The position numbers and the translations under genes are program-made. A DNA stretch of 16,458 nt from JBDTLH01 sp039934875. Its GTDB lineage: Bacteria > Acidobacteriota > Terriglobia > Terriglobales > Acidobacteriaceae. This document shows positions 6,412 through 14,412 of the stretch, in pieces. How positions within the stretch are numbered: position 1 is the first letter of the stretch; every line of letters starts with the position of its first letter. The notes under the pieces are model-generated. The model worked only from the letters and a program-made list of their open reading frames with translations, made no database searches and had not been told where the DNA came from. The DNA is taken from assembly GCA_039934875.1 (NCBI GenBank), contig JBDTLH010000371.1:1-16458 (forward strand), read 5' to 3'.

Positions 6412-7448
6412 GCGCAACGACAGAGAGCACCCCGTTGCAGGAAGTAGCGTTCGATCCGGAGTTGACGCCGGGCGCGAAGAATGCGGTCACGGTTTGTCTG
6501 CGCATTCAACCGACGGAGAAGGTGACGCTCATTACCGATCTCGCCTGTCGCGAGATCGCCGCCAGCATCGCCCACGAGCTTGGCGAGGTGCGTGCGCCCT
6601 TCCACGCATTTGTGCTCGAAGACCTGTCGCCGCGACCGTTGCGCGACCTGCCCGCGCCCATCCTCGAAGACATGGAGACCAGCCAGGTAAGCATTTTTGC
6701 CGTCGAAGTGCAGGCAAACGAACTGCGCTCGCGCATGCAGATGACCGACGTGGTGAACCGCCGCAAGATGCGGCACGCGCACATGGTCAACATCAACAAG
6801 CGCATTATGATGGAAGGCATGCGCGCCGACTTTCTTAAGGTGGACCGCCTCAGCCGCAAGGTAATGGACATCGCGACTCCCGCCCGCTCCATCGAGGTGC
6901 ATAGCGGCGCCGGGACTGACATGCGCGCCGATCTCAATCCTGATTATCGCTGGTTGAAGACCAGCGGCATCATCAGCCCGGATAAGTGGGGCAATCTGCC
7001 GGGCGGGGAAATCTTCACTACGCCCGGCGAGGTAAATGGCACCTTCGTCATCGATGGCGTAGTGGGCGATTATCTGTGCGCGAAATATGGGCTGCTGGGT
7101 GAAACGCCCCTGACGTTGAGAATGCGGGAGAACCGGCTGGTCGAAGTCCACTGCGAGAACAAGCAACTTGAGCAGGAGTTCTGGGCCTACACCCACACCG
7201 ATGAGAACAGCGACCGAGTGGGAGAGTTCGCGATCGGGACCAACATTGAATTGAAGAGCGTGATCGGCAATATCCTGCAGGATGAGAAATTTCCCGGCAT
7301 TCACATTGCATTCGGCAATCCCTACGGTGAGCACACCGGCGCGAAGTGGTATTCCTCCACCCATATCGACGTAGTCGGCCTGAGGCTCGATATCGCTGTG
7401 GATGGAGCGCCGATCATGCGTCAAGGCAAATTTCTGGTCGAGGCGTAA
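6408..7448 (+). CDS. M29-type metallo-aminopeptidase (leucyl aminopeptidase family)
   Basis: The 346-residue protein resembles M29 (AmpS/thermophilic) aminopeptidases. The conserved stretch LPGGEIFTTPGEVNG (197-211) is followed by GEFAIGTN (272-279), GIHIAFGN (297-304) and STHIDVVG (317-324). By comparison with the family, Glu201, Glu273, His299, His319 and Asp321 are candidate ligands of the two metal ions. The enzyme would remove N-terminal residues from peptides in the cytoplasm. I place the start at the GTG at 6408, which overlaps the upstream stop as GTGA; an open frame from a TTG at 6390 would add six residues. The gene is 3 nt from the next one. Within a ligase operon it may trim, recycle or edit the product, or it may have become a transferase-like enzyme; that is inference. 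Confidence 0.85.
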   Translation: MSATTESTPLQEVAFDPELTPGAKNAVTVCLRIQPTEKVTLITDLACREIAASIAHELGEVRAPFHAFVLEDLSPRPLRDLPAPILEDMETSQVSIFAVEVQANELRSRMQMTDVVNRRKMRHAHMVNINKRIMMEGMRADFLKVDRLSRKVMDIATPARSIEVHSGAGTDMRADLNPDYRWLKTSGIISPDKWGNLPGGEIFTTPGEVNGTFVIDGVVGDYLCAKYGLLGETPLTLRMRENRLVEVHCENKQLEQEFWAYTHTDENSDRVGEFAIGTNIELKSVIGNILQDEKFPGIHIAFGNPYGEHTGAKWYSSTHIDVVGLRLDIAVDGAPIMRQGKFLVEA

Positions 7449-7451
7449 GGC

Positions 7452-8642
7452 TTGATTCCCGAGCTGCGGCGCCATTTCAACGCGAATTTCACAACCCGGA
7501 AATATCAGCGCTTTCTCGGTAGGATGGATGATCTATCCGGAGCGCCGGTGAAGTTCCGCATCTGTGAAACTCCGTGCTTTCTGCCGACTCCGCTACTGAG
7601 AAAGATGGAGCGCTTCGGCGGGGAGCTGACGCGTCAACTGGTCGGCAATCGCGATTATCACGCCATCTCAGAGGGTTCAATACCCGCGGAGTTCAAGGTG
7701 CCGAATGAAGATGCGACGCCGCTCTTTTTGCAGGTGGATTTCGGGTTGGTGCGCGGCGCGGATGGAGAGCTCGAACCCAAACTCGTGGAACTGCAAGGCT
7801 TCCCTTCCCTCTATGCTTATCAAAGCCTGCTGGCGCACGAGTATATCGAAGCGTATGGGCTTTCGAATTCGCTCAAGGTCTTCTCGAGCGGGCTGGATAC
7901 CGCGAGCTACGGCCGTTTACTGTGCGATTCGATTCTTGGCGGCCACGATCCTGAAAACGTGGCGCTGCTGGAGATTGATCCGCTCGAACAGAAGACCCTG
8001 CCTGACTTTCTGCTGACTAAACAACTTTGCGGCATTGAGACGGTGAACATTCGCGACGTAAAGCGCGAGGGCATGAAGTTGCTTTACCCGAGAGCGGGCA
8101 GGCTCATCCCCATCGAGCGAATATACAACCGCACTATCGTGGATGAACTGGTGCGGAAAGATGCGCATCTGAGTTTCGATTTTCGCGATGAACTGGATGT
8201 CGAATGGGCGGGCCATCCCAATTGGTATTTTCGTGTAAGCAAATTTTCCATTCCCTATTTGCGCCATGCTTGCGTGCCCCGGACGCAGTTCCTCGATCAA
8301 ATCGAGCAGCTTCCCGCCGACCGCGAGAACTATCTATTAAAGCCGCTCTATTCGTTCGCCGGCGCGGGCATCACCTTCGCGCCCACCGATGCCGATCTCG
8401 CCGCGATACCCGCGGCCCGGCGCAACGACTACATCCTGCAGGAGCGCATGAGCTTCGAGCCGGTCATCGAGACCCCGCATGGCGCGACCCAGGCAGAGAT
8501 ACGCATCATGTATATCTGGCCTCCGCACGGCGAACTGACTCCGGTGATGTCGCTGGTGCGCATGGGACGGGGCAAGATGATGGGCGTTGACCATAACCGC
8601 GATCTGGAGTGGGTAGGCGCATCTGCTGGCCTCACGGTTTGA
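7452..8642 (+). CDS. Divergent, probably circularly permuted ATP-grasp-like protein
   Basis: The 396-residue protein has ATP-grasp-like elements. KPLYSFAGAGITF (297-309) looks like the lysine plus glycine-rich loop. YILQERMSFEPVIE (327-340) resembles the hinge that binds adenine, and AEIRIMYIW (348-356) follows it. An acidic strand with EPKLVELQGFPSLYAYQ (108-124), like the metal-binding E-x-N strand of ATP-grasp enzymes, lies before rather than after the lysine loop. That order points to a circular permutation, as in glutathionylspermidine-synthetase-like and CP-ATP-grasp proteins. This is an inference from motifs, and I do not recognise a named family. The start is a TTG 3 nt after the aminopeptidase stop; the ATG at 7524 is an alternative but would drop a conserved-looking N-terminus. 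The 3' end overlaps the convergent AttH-like gene by 11 bp. Confidence 0.72.
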   Translation: MIPELRRHFNANFTTRKYQRFLGRMDDLSGAPVKFRICETPCFLPTPLLRKMERFGGELTRQLVGNRDYHAISEGSIPAEFKVPNEDATPLFLQVDFGLVRGADGELEPKLVELQGFPSLYAYQSLLAHEYIEAYGLSNSLKVFSSGLDTASYGRLLCDSILGGHDPENVALLEIDPLEQKTLPDFLLTKQLCGIETVNIRDVKREGMKLLYPRAGRLIPIERIYNRTIVDELVRKDAHLSFDFRDELDVEWAGHPNWYFRVSKFSIPYLRHACVPRTQFLDQIEQLPADRENYLLKPLYSFAGAGITFAPTDADLAAIPAARRNDYILQERMSFEPVIETPHGATQAEIRIMYIWPPHGELTPVMSLVRMGRGKMMGVDHNRDLEWVGASAGLTV

Positions 8643-9732
8643 AATTGCGGTCGTATCCGGTCATCTCCAGATATCCCACGCCGTGAATGGCCGCTCCTGC
8701 GCGGGTCCCGTTGAAGTCCACCGCGCCCTCCCAATAGCTGGGAGCTATTTTCGTCGGCCCGGTGCTCGCCAACTCCTGTGACTGCAAAGGAGTGGATACG
8801 TTGAGGACCAAACCTAAGCCCGGCACGGCAACCCTCCACGCGATGGGATAGGTGGCATGGGTCTGCGGGCTCGTCCACACCGCGCCCGTAGGGTCCATCA
8901 CGAAATCTTTCAACGATAGATGAGTGCTCGCGCCGGAGGCATCGACAAAGGTTCCGGAGGAGTACGCCCCCACGCTGCCGTCCTTGCGCCGCAGTCGATA
9001 GAGCATAAGCTCGGCATTATCCTCGAGTTGGATACTGAGCCAGTCCCAGCCTCTAATGTCTTCATCTTCATCATCATCTTTCGAGGTGAAGAACTCGTGG
9101 TCCATCCAGGAGTTGCCTTCCACCTGATAGTTCTTGCCGCCCCACTTGATGCTGCCCTGCGTGAGCAATCGCGTGAAGGAAATGTAGTGCGACGCATTGC
9201 CCGCGCCTTCGGACTTCTGGCTCACGCCATCCACGCCGTTGATCACCGGCGGCTTGCGCGAAACCATGGAGAGCTGCAATCGAAGGCCGTCGGCAATCGC
9301 CTGCAATTGCTGCCCGCCGCCGCCCAGATGCACCTGCCAATTGCCGTTCCATATTATTCCGCTCTGCTCATCAATCCCCGCAATGCCCGGGCCTGCGCGA
9401 TTGAGGCGCTCGGTATGAAAGAATTTGTGTCCGCTCAGATCACTCAACGCGAGATGCGCAAGATAGAGGTTGCGAATATTCCAGTCAGAGGAGGGCGCTG
9501 GCCTGCGATCCACTCCCTGGCGGAAAAACGTTAGCTCAAATCCGAAGCGGTGTCCGTCTGCGGATTTCAGATTACCGGTGTAGTACCACCATTCCGTCTG
9601 ATATTGCGGATGGTTAAAGTCATCGCGGGGAAATTGGTATTGATATCCAGGAAGCGCCACAACATAGTTCTGCGCCCATCCCGAGCCAAGCAGCAGTGGA
9701 AGCAGGAGCAGGCCGATCCACCTATTCTTCAT
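8632..9732 (-). CDS. AttH/CrtC-like secreted lipocalin-fold protein
   Basis: The 366-residue protein starts with a clear signal peptide (MKNRW, a leucine-rich core, cleavage near GWA before QNY). Hallmarks of the AttH/CrtC (hydroxyneurosporene synthase-like, tandem lipocalin-fold) family are TEWWYYTGNL (about 45-54), GNSWMDHEFFTS in the middle and WDWLSIQLEDNAELMLYRLR after it. Related proteins include carotenoid 1,2-hydratase CrtC and the Agrobacterium AttH protein encoded with an ABC transporter. Because an ABC ATPase and permease lie directly upstream, the AttH-like role (envelope lipid or lipophilic ligand handling) is more likely than carotenoid chemistry; no other carotenoid gene is present. 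The start at 9732 is chosen because it gives the signal peptide and follows a GAGG site; it overlaps the permease end by 11 nt. An open frame extends further upstream to 9801 but lies inside the permease. Confidence 0.87.
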   Translation of the reverse strand: MKNRWIGLLLLPLLLGSGWAQNYVVALPGYQYQFPRDDFNHPQYQTEWWYYTGNLKSADGHRFGFELTFFRQGVDRRPAPSSDWNIRNLYLAHLALSDLSGHKFFHTERLNRAGPGIAGIDEQSGIIWNGNWQVHLGGGGQQLQAIADGLRLQLSMVSRKPPVINGVDGVSQKSEGAGNASHYISFTRLLTQGSIKWGGKNYQVEGNSWMDHEFFTSKDDDEDEDIRGWDWLSIQLEDNAELMLYRLRRKDGSVGAYSSGTFVDASGASTHLSLKDFVMDPTGAVWTSPQTHATYPIAWRVAVPGLGLVLNVSTPLQSQELASTGPTKIAPSYWEGAVDFNGTRAGAAIHGVGYLEMTGYDRNFKP

Positions 9733-12274
9733 GGACGACCTCAATGGGATTGAGGCGTTGCGCGATGCGCGCGGGATAGAGTCCCGCCAGCACCGTAGCA
9801 ACGTAAACCACGGTCAGCCCGCCCAGCAAAATCGCGACCGGCCAGTGAAACTGGATGGTCCAGCCAAACGATTGCTTGTTGATGACGAAGATCAGCACTA
9901 GCGAAAGCGCAACGCCGAGGATGATTCCGGCGACGTTGGAGAGGATGCCAATGATTCCCGCTTCGACCAAAATCAACTTGCGCACCTGGGGCATGGATGC
10001 GCCAATAAAGCGCAGCAGCCCGAACTCGCGCCGGCGGTCGATCACAATCGACATCAACGAACCGGCGACGCCCATGATTGCGACCAGGATCGCGACTGCT
10101 TCCAGCGCATAGGTGATGGCGAACGTCTGGTCGAAGATGCGAATGGCTTGGCTGCGCAGATCGCGGTTTGAGAAAACGAGCACGGCATAGCCCGATGCCG
10201 CTTTCTCGATCTCCTGGCGCACCATCTCCATGTCCGCTCCAGGTGACAGATAGACGGCGAGGTTGGACGCTGCGGGATCGGGCAAGTAACGCAGCATCAC
10301 CGAACGGTCGAGGAGGATAGTGCCGCGCTCGCTGCCGTAGTCGTAGAAGACGTCAGCGATCTTGAATGGTTCAACCTTCGCGCCCAGTGCGAGCGAGAGA
10401 GTGTCTCCCGCCTTCACATGATGTTTGTTGGCAAAGGGTTCGCTCACGATCGCATTGTTGCCTGCTTGCAGCGTGCCCAATACCTGCTCCGGAGAGCGAT
10501 GCGACAGAAATCCTGAAGCGCGATAGTAGCGGGAGAGCTTTGTATCCGCTGAGGCGAGCATGGCCGGCATTCCTTGATAAACGATCTCATAGGCGCGAAA
10601 GCGGTCCACTCCGGAGACACCGGGCAGCTTTTGGATCTTGTCCGTGAGCTCGAGCGAGATAGTGGGATGACGGTCAGCGGCGGGGTCTCCCGCGGGACTG
10701 AGGTAAAGATCGGCGGGCAGTTGGCTATCCATCCAGGTCACGACCGTCTGGCGGAAGCTGCCGACCATAATGCCTACGGAGGTCATCATTGCAATTGCGG
10801 TCGAGAGCGCGCCCACCAGCACCGCGGTGCGGCGCAGCGAAGCGGTGAGGCTGCGGGAGGCGAGCAGCGCCTCGACTCCGAGCAGCTTGTGCAAGAGCGG
10901 CGCGGCGGCGCGACTCACGGCATACACCAACGAAGGGACCGCCATCGCCGAGGCCGCGATGAGCAGCAGCGCCGATAGATATCCGAAGAGCGGCTTGCCG
11001 GCAATGGCAGGGGGCTGGGATGCCAATACTCCGGCAAATGCGAGAACCAGGGCAATCCATAGATCGCGGGAGCGGTGCACCTGGGCAGAGTATTCGCGCT
11101 GTCCGCGCGCCATCGCCTCCACCGGAGAGACTGATGCGGCCTCCCGCGCAGGCGAGAGCGCGGAAGCGATGACGACGCCGATGCCCACTACGAACGACAG
11201 CGCCACTGATCCCCAGGTGAGCGCCAGGGAGCCGGGCCGGCTGCTCACATAGAGCGCATCCACAGTAGCCGCGAGCAGATGGACGGCCCCCGCGGCCATC
11301 AACCGGCCTAACGGAAGCGCCAGCAAAGACCCCGCGATGCCAAAGCATATTGCCTCGCCCAGAAATGCGGCGAGCACCAAACGGCGGTCCGCACCGAGCG
11401 CGCGCACAATCCCGATCTCGTGCCGGCGGCGCACTACTGAAACCGAGATCGTGTTGTAAATCAAGAACGCGCCTACCACCAGCGCGACATAACTCAGGAT
11501 CTGCAAGTTCCAGCGAAATGCCGAGAGCATGCGCCGGTTGGCGTCGGTGCGGCTTCCCTGGGGATTCACTTCAACGCCCGCGGGAAGCGCCGCGCGCAGA
11601 CGGGTACGCCACTCGTCTATTCCGACGCCGGAGTGCTCGGGAAGCTTGAGCAGAATGCGGTCCACTCTGTTTCGCTTCGCGGTGGCAATCTGGGCGGCGG
11701 CGATGTCCATCAGAATGTAGCGATTGGCGACGCTCATCCCGGAGCTAGGCAACAGTCCGCGGACCGTGTACTCCCGCTCGTGATCATTGATCAACAGCCG
11801 CAGGTGATCGCCGAGCTTGTGCCCCGATGCTTGCGGCATCCAGATGGAATCGGCATCGGTCAGATGCTCCAGCGCGTCGGGCGCGAGCGGGCCGGCCGCT
11901 TTGCCTTGAATATCATTCGATTCACCCACCAGATCCACGCCGATGAGAGGCACCGTGTGGCCGGTCGAAACGACCATGGCGTGGTCTTCCATGCGCGGAC
12001 TCACGCGCAGCGCATAGGGCAATTGCGCCAGCACGCCGACAACGTTGTCAGGTACTCCACCCGCCGCCGTCACCTCAAAATCCGAATCTCCGGCCAGCGT
12101 CTCCATCGAAGACTGGAATGACCCCGCCGCAGCATTCCCGGCAAGATGGATCGCCAGCACCACGCTCACCCCCAGCGCGACAGCGAACACGGTCAGCAAG
12201 AGCCGCGTCTTCTCCCGCCACATCGGACGCAGCATGAACCGCCAGAACAAAGAAAACGACGACGGCGAGGTCAC
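9722..12274 (-). CDS. ABC transporter permease with two FtsX modules
   Basis: The 850-residue inner-membrane protein has about ten predicted membrane segments. The first (23-45) is followed by an extracytoplasmic region (about 46-255). A first FtsX core follows, with segments near 256-280, 300-325 and 352-375, ending in SPAREAASVSPVEAMA. A linking pair of segments (about 405-420 and 430-452) and one at 484-506 precede a second extracytoplasmic domain. The C-terminal FtsX core (722-850) ends in YPARIAQRLNPIEVVHEE. This is the MacB/LolE type with a duplicated permease, as in the large COG0577 permeases. The family works on substrates in the periplasm or outer leaflet by mechanotransmission rather than by a classic channel. 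The start is a GTG in a GTGA overlap with the ATPase stop. The position between ATPase and AttH-like genes matches attF+attG fused. Confidence 0.9.
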   Translation of the reverse strand: MTSPSSFSLFWRFMLRPMWREKTRLLLTVFAVALGVSVVLAIHLAGNAAAGSFQSSMETLAGDSDFEVTAAGGVPDNVVGVLAQLPYALRVSPRMEDHAMVVSTGHTVPLIGVDLVGESNDIQGKAAGPLAPDALEHLTDADSIWMPQASGHKLGDHLRLLINDHEREYTVRGLLPSSGMSVANRYILMDIAAAQIATAKRNRVDRILLKLPEHSGVGIDEWRTRLRAALPAGVEVNPQGSRTDANRRMLSAFRWNLQILSYVALVVGAFLIYNTISVSVVRRRHEIGIVRALGADRRLVLAAFLGEAICFGIAGSLLALPLGRLMAAGAVHLLAATVDALYVSSRPGSLALTWGSVALSFVVGIGVVIASALSPAREAASVSPVEAMARGQREYSAQVHRSRDLWIALVLAFAGVLASQPPAIAGKPLFGYLSALLLIAASAMAVPSLVYAVSRAAAPLLHKLLGVEALLASRSLTASLRRTAVLVGALSTAIAMMTSVGIMVGSFRQTVVTWMDSQLPADLYLSPAGDPAADRHPTISLELTDKIQKLPGVSGVDRFRAYEIVYQGMPAMLASADTKLSRYYRASGFLSHRSPEQVLGTLQAGNNAIVSEPFANKHHVKAGDTLSLALGAKVEPFKIADVFYDYGSERGTILLDRSVMLRYLPDPAASNLAVYLSPGADMEMVRQEIEKAASGYAVLVFSNRDLRSQAIRIFDQTFAITYALEAVAILVAIMGVAGSLMSIVIDRRREFGLLRFIGASMPQVRKLILVEAGIIGILSNVAGIILGVALSLVLIFVINKQSFGWTIQFHWPVAILLGGLTVVYVATVLAGLYPARIAQRLNPIEVVHEE

Positions 12275-12999
12275 GGGCGGACCATTTCCGCAATCTCTCC
12301 GTCACGCATACGCACTACGAGGTCCGCGATGGCGGTGACTTCGACGCTGTGCGTGGCCATCACAACTGCCGCCTTCTGCTCGCTGGCGACGCGGCGCAGC
12401 AGTTCGAGCACCACATCACCCGTCGTCGTGTCCAGGTTTCCGGTCGGCTCATCCGCGAGCAACAGGCGCGGTGCATGCACCAATGCCCGCGCGATAGCCA
12501 CCCGCTGCATCTGCCCGCCGGAGAGTTGATGGGGCAGCCGGTCCGCATAAGTATCCAGCTCCACCCACGCCAGCCGTTCCATTGCGAGCGCACGCGCATT
12601 CGCGACCCCAGCCAGCAACAGCGGCAATTCGACATTCTCTATCACTGAAAGCGTTTGCAGCAGTTGAAACGACTGAAAAATAAATCCCACCCTCTCCCGC
12701 CGCAATCGGGTGAGCTGCCGATCATTCAAGGAAGAAGTCGAGGTGCCTTCGAGCAACACCTGCCCGCTGGTGGGAAAATCCATCGCTCCCGCCAGATTCA
12801 GCAGCGTGGATTTGCCGCATCCGCTTCTGCCCACCAGCGCAACAAACTCGCCCGCCGCGACCGCAAGCGACACCTGCTTGACCGCCGACACCGATTGCCC
12901 CTCGTTTACATACAGCTTGGTGACATCTTCAAGAGACAGCAGCGGCGCCGTCAATCTGTCTTCAATTTCCGCGACCGCAACCGGGGATGGGAGATGCAT
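12271..12999 (-). CDS. ABC transporter ATP-binding protein (LolD/MacB type)
   Basis: The 242-residue ATPase has all nucleotide-binding motifs: Walker A GRSGCGKST (57-65), Q-loop Gln109 in FIFQSFQLL, signature LSGGQMQR (159-166), Walker B LLLADEP (179-185) with D-loop GNLD, and H-loop His217 in ATHS. The FQSFQLL and ADEPTGNLD forms are characteristic of the LolD/MacB/FtsE subgroup that pairs with FtsX-type permeases. The first 20 residues precede the usual family start (LSLEDVTKLY), and no ribosome site precedes the ATG at 12999, so a slightly later start is possible. The gene overlaps the permease by 4 nt (GTGA) and is the first gene of this minus-strand operon, with a 77-bp divergent gap to the gene at 13077. 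Confidence 0.93.
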   Translation of the reverse strand: MHLPSPVAVAEIEDRLTAPLLSLEDVTKLYVNEGQSVSAVKQVSLAVAAGEFVALVGRSGCGKSTLLNLAGAMDFPTSGQVLLEGTSTSSLNDRQLTRLRRERVGFIFQSFQLLQTLSVIENVELPLLLAGVANARALAMERLAWVELDTYADRLPHQLSGGQMQRVAIARALVHAPRLLLADEPTGNLDTTTGDVVLELLRRVASEQKAAVVMATHSVEVTAIADLVVRMRDGEIAEMVRP

Positions 13000-13076
13000 G
13001 GGTTAAAACAATAGATGTTCCGCCGCCTCGAAGCGCCGCTTTATCTCGCCGTACCCGCAGCACGATAAAATGAGCT

Positions 13077-14390
13077 TTGCTACTCAACCGTCGCCAATTG
13101 ATTCTGGCCCTCTTGGCTGCGCCAGTCCTCGCCGCGACCGCGCCGCCGCAAAGGCCCAGGCGGAAAACGGTAACTCGTACTCCGGTGCGGCCCTCGGCGC
13201 GTTCTCAAGACCAGGACCTGCTCGATCAGACGATCATCTTTCCCGCGGCTCTTTACTTCAGCGAACAAGCCGATCGCGCCACCGGAATCATCAAGGACCG
13301 CGCCTACAACACCGGTTATGATACTCGCGAGATCGGCAGCATTGCCGCTACTGGCTTCGGGCTCACTGGCCTCTGCATCGCCGCCCATCGCAAGCTGCTG
13401 CCCATCGGACTGTGCCAGGAGCAAATTCGCCGGACTCTGCGCTACTTCGCCCGCTCCGCCCGCAACGAGCATGGTTTTTTCTATCACTTCATTAATACCC
13501 GTGACGGGAGCCGCCTCTGGGCGTGCGAACTTTCCAGTGTGGATACCGCCATACTCCTCTGCGGAATCCTCACCGCCCGCCAGGCGTTCTTCGCCGATAC
13601 TGAAATCCGCCAGCTTGCGAGCGCCATCTATGAGCGCGTGGATTGGCCCTGGATGATGAACAGCGCTCCCACTCTTTGCCACGGATGGAAGCCGGAAGGC
13701 GGCTTTCTGCCGGGATACTGGGAGCACTATAGCGAGCTCATGATGATCTACCTGCTCGCCATCGGCTCCCCCACTCACCCCATCCCCGCCGAGAGCTGGG
13801 ACGCATGGACGCGCCCGCAAATGGATTTTCAGGGCATCCGTTACATCGGCGCGAGCGATCCGCTCTTCGTGCATCAGTTTTCTCACGCCTGGTTCGACTT
13901 CAGAGATAAGCGCGACCGTTATACCAATTACTTTCGAAACTCCGTTAAGGCGACCAACGCCCACCGCCTTTTTTGCCTCTCGCTGCACGACCGCTTACCG
14001 GAATACGGCGCCGCTATGTGGGGCGTCTCCGCCTCCGATTCGCAGCGGGGATATACGATCTGGGGCGGTCCGCCCATGATCGGCAACGTCGATGGGACCA
14101 TCGTGCCCTGCGCCGCCGCAGGTTCCCTGCCTTTTTTGCCCGCCGAGTGCGCCGCCGTAATGCGCAACATCAGCACACGTCATCCCACTGCCTTGGGCCG
14201 TTACGGGTTCACCGACGCCTTCAACCTGCGCACCAAGTGGTATGACTCAGACGTGCTCGGCATCGATCTCGGCATCTCCATGTTGATGGCGGAAAATTTG
14301 CGCTCGCAATACGTCTGGAACACTTTCATGAGTAATCCAGAAGTCACACGCGCCATGGAGCTCGTAGGCTTCGAGCCTGACGTCGCGTAG
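13077..14390 (+). CDS. Secreted glucoamylase-like (PF10091; GH144-like) protein
   Basis: The 437-residue protein resembles the putative glucoamylase family PF10091, which includes endo-beta-1,2-glucanases of GH144. Landmarks are SSVDTAILLCGIL (about 153-165), GWKPEGGFLPGYWEHYSELM (203-222), YLLAIGSPTHPIPAESW (225-241) and PLFVHQFSHAWFDFRD. Glu220 in HYSEL is a candidate acid, but I cannot assign the catalytic pair from sequence alone. The (alpha/alpha)6-barrel enzymes of this group are exported. Residues 1-20 (NRRQLILALLAAPVLAA) form a signal peptide with twin arginines, so Tat or Sec export is possible. The start is a TTG; an ATG 7 nt upstream at 13070 is in another frame, and no good ribosome site is visible, so the true start or a small sequence error is uncertain. 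It converges on the GH39 gene 22 bp away. Confidence 0.82.
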   Translation: MLLNRRQLILALLAAPVLAATAPPQRPRRKTVTRTPVRPSARSQDQDLLDQTIIFPAALYFSEQADRATGIIKDRAYNTGYDTREIGSIAATGFGLTGLCIAAHRKLLPIGLCQEQIRRTLRYFARSARNEHGFFYHFINTRDGSRLWACELSSVDTAILLCGILTARQAFFADTEIRQLASAIYERVDWPWMMNSAPTLCHGWKPEGGFLPGYWEHYSELMMIYLLAIGSPTHPIPAESWDAWTRPQMDFQGIRYIGASDPLFVHQFSHAWFDFRDKRDRYTNYFRNSVKATNAHRLFCLSLHDRLPEYGAAMWGVSASDSQRGYTIWGGPPMIGNVDGTIVPCAAAGSLPFLPAECAAVMRNISTRHPTALGRYGFTDAFNLRTKWYDSDVLGIDLGISMLMAENLRSQYVWNTFMSNPEVTRAMELVGFEPDVA

Positions 14391-14412
14391 CCGCGGACCC
14401 TGAATGCGGCGC

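Noticed and set aside
6366..7475. A 369-codon minus-strand open frame opposite the M29-type aminopeptidase
   Set aside because: Its translation is rich in His, Ala and Arg without recognisable motifs, while the plus strand carries all expected metal-ligand motifs.
8632..9732. Carotenoid 1,2-hydratase (CrtC) as the function of the AttH-like protein
   Set aside because: No other carotenoid gene is present and the ABC ATPase and permease directly upstream point to the AttH branch of the family.
13080..13988. A 302-codon minus-strand open frame opposite the GH144-like gene
   Set aside because: No motif, signal peptide or ribosome site; the opposite strand has family signatures along its length.
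14390..14410. Possible bidirectional terminator between the convergent glycosidase genes (arms GCCGC/GCGGC)
   Set aside because: The arms are only 5 bp with an 11-nt loop and no T-run follows, so chance is as good an explanation in GC-rich DNA.
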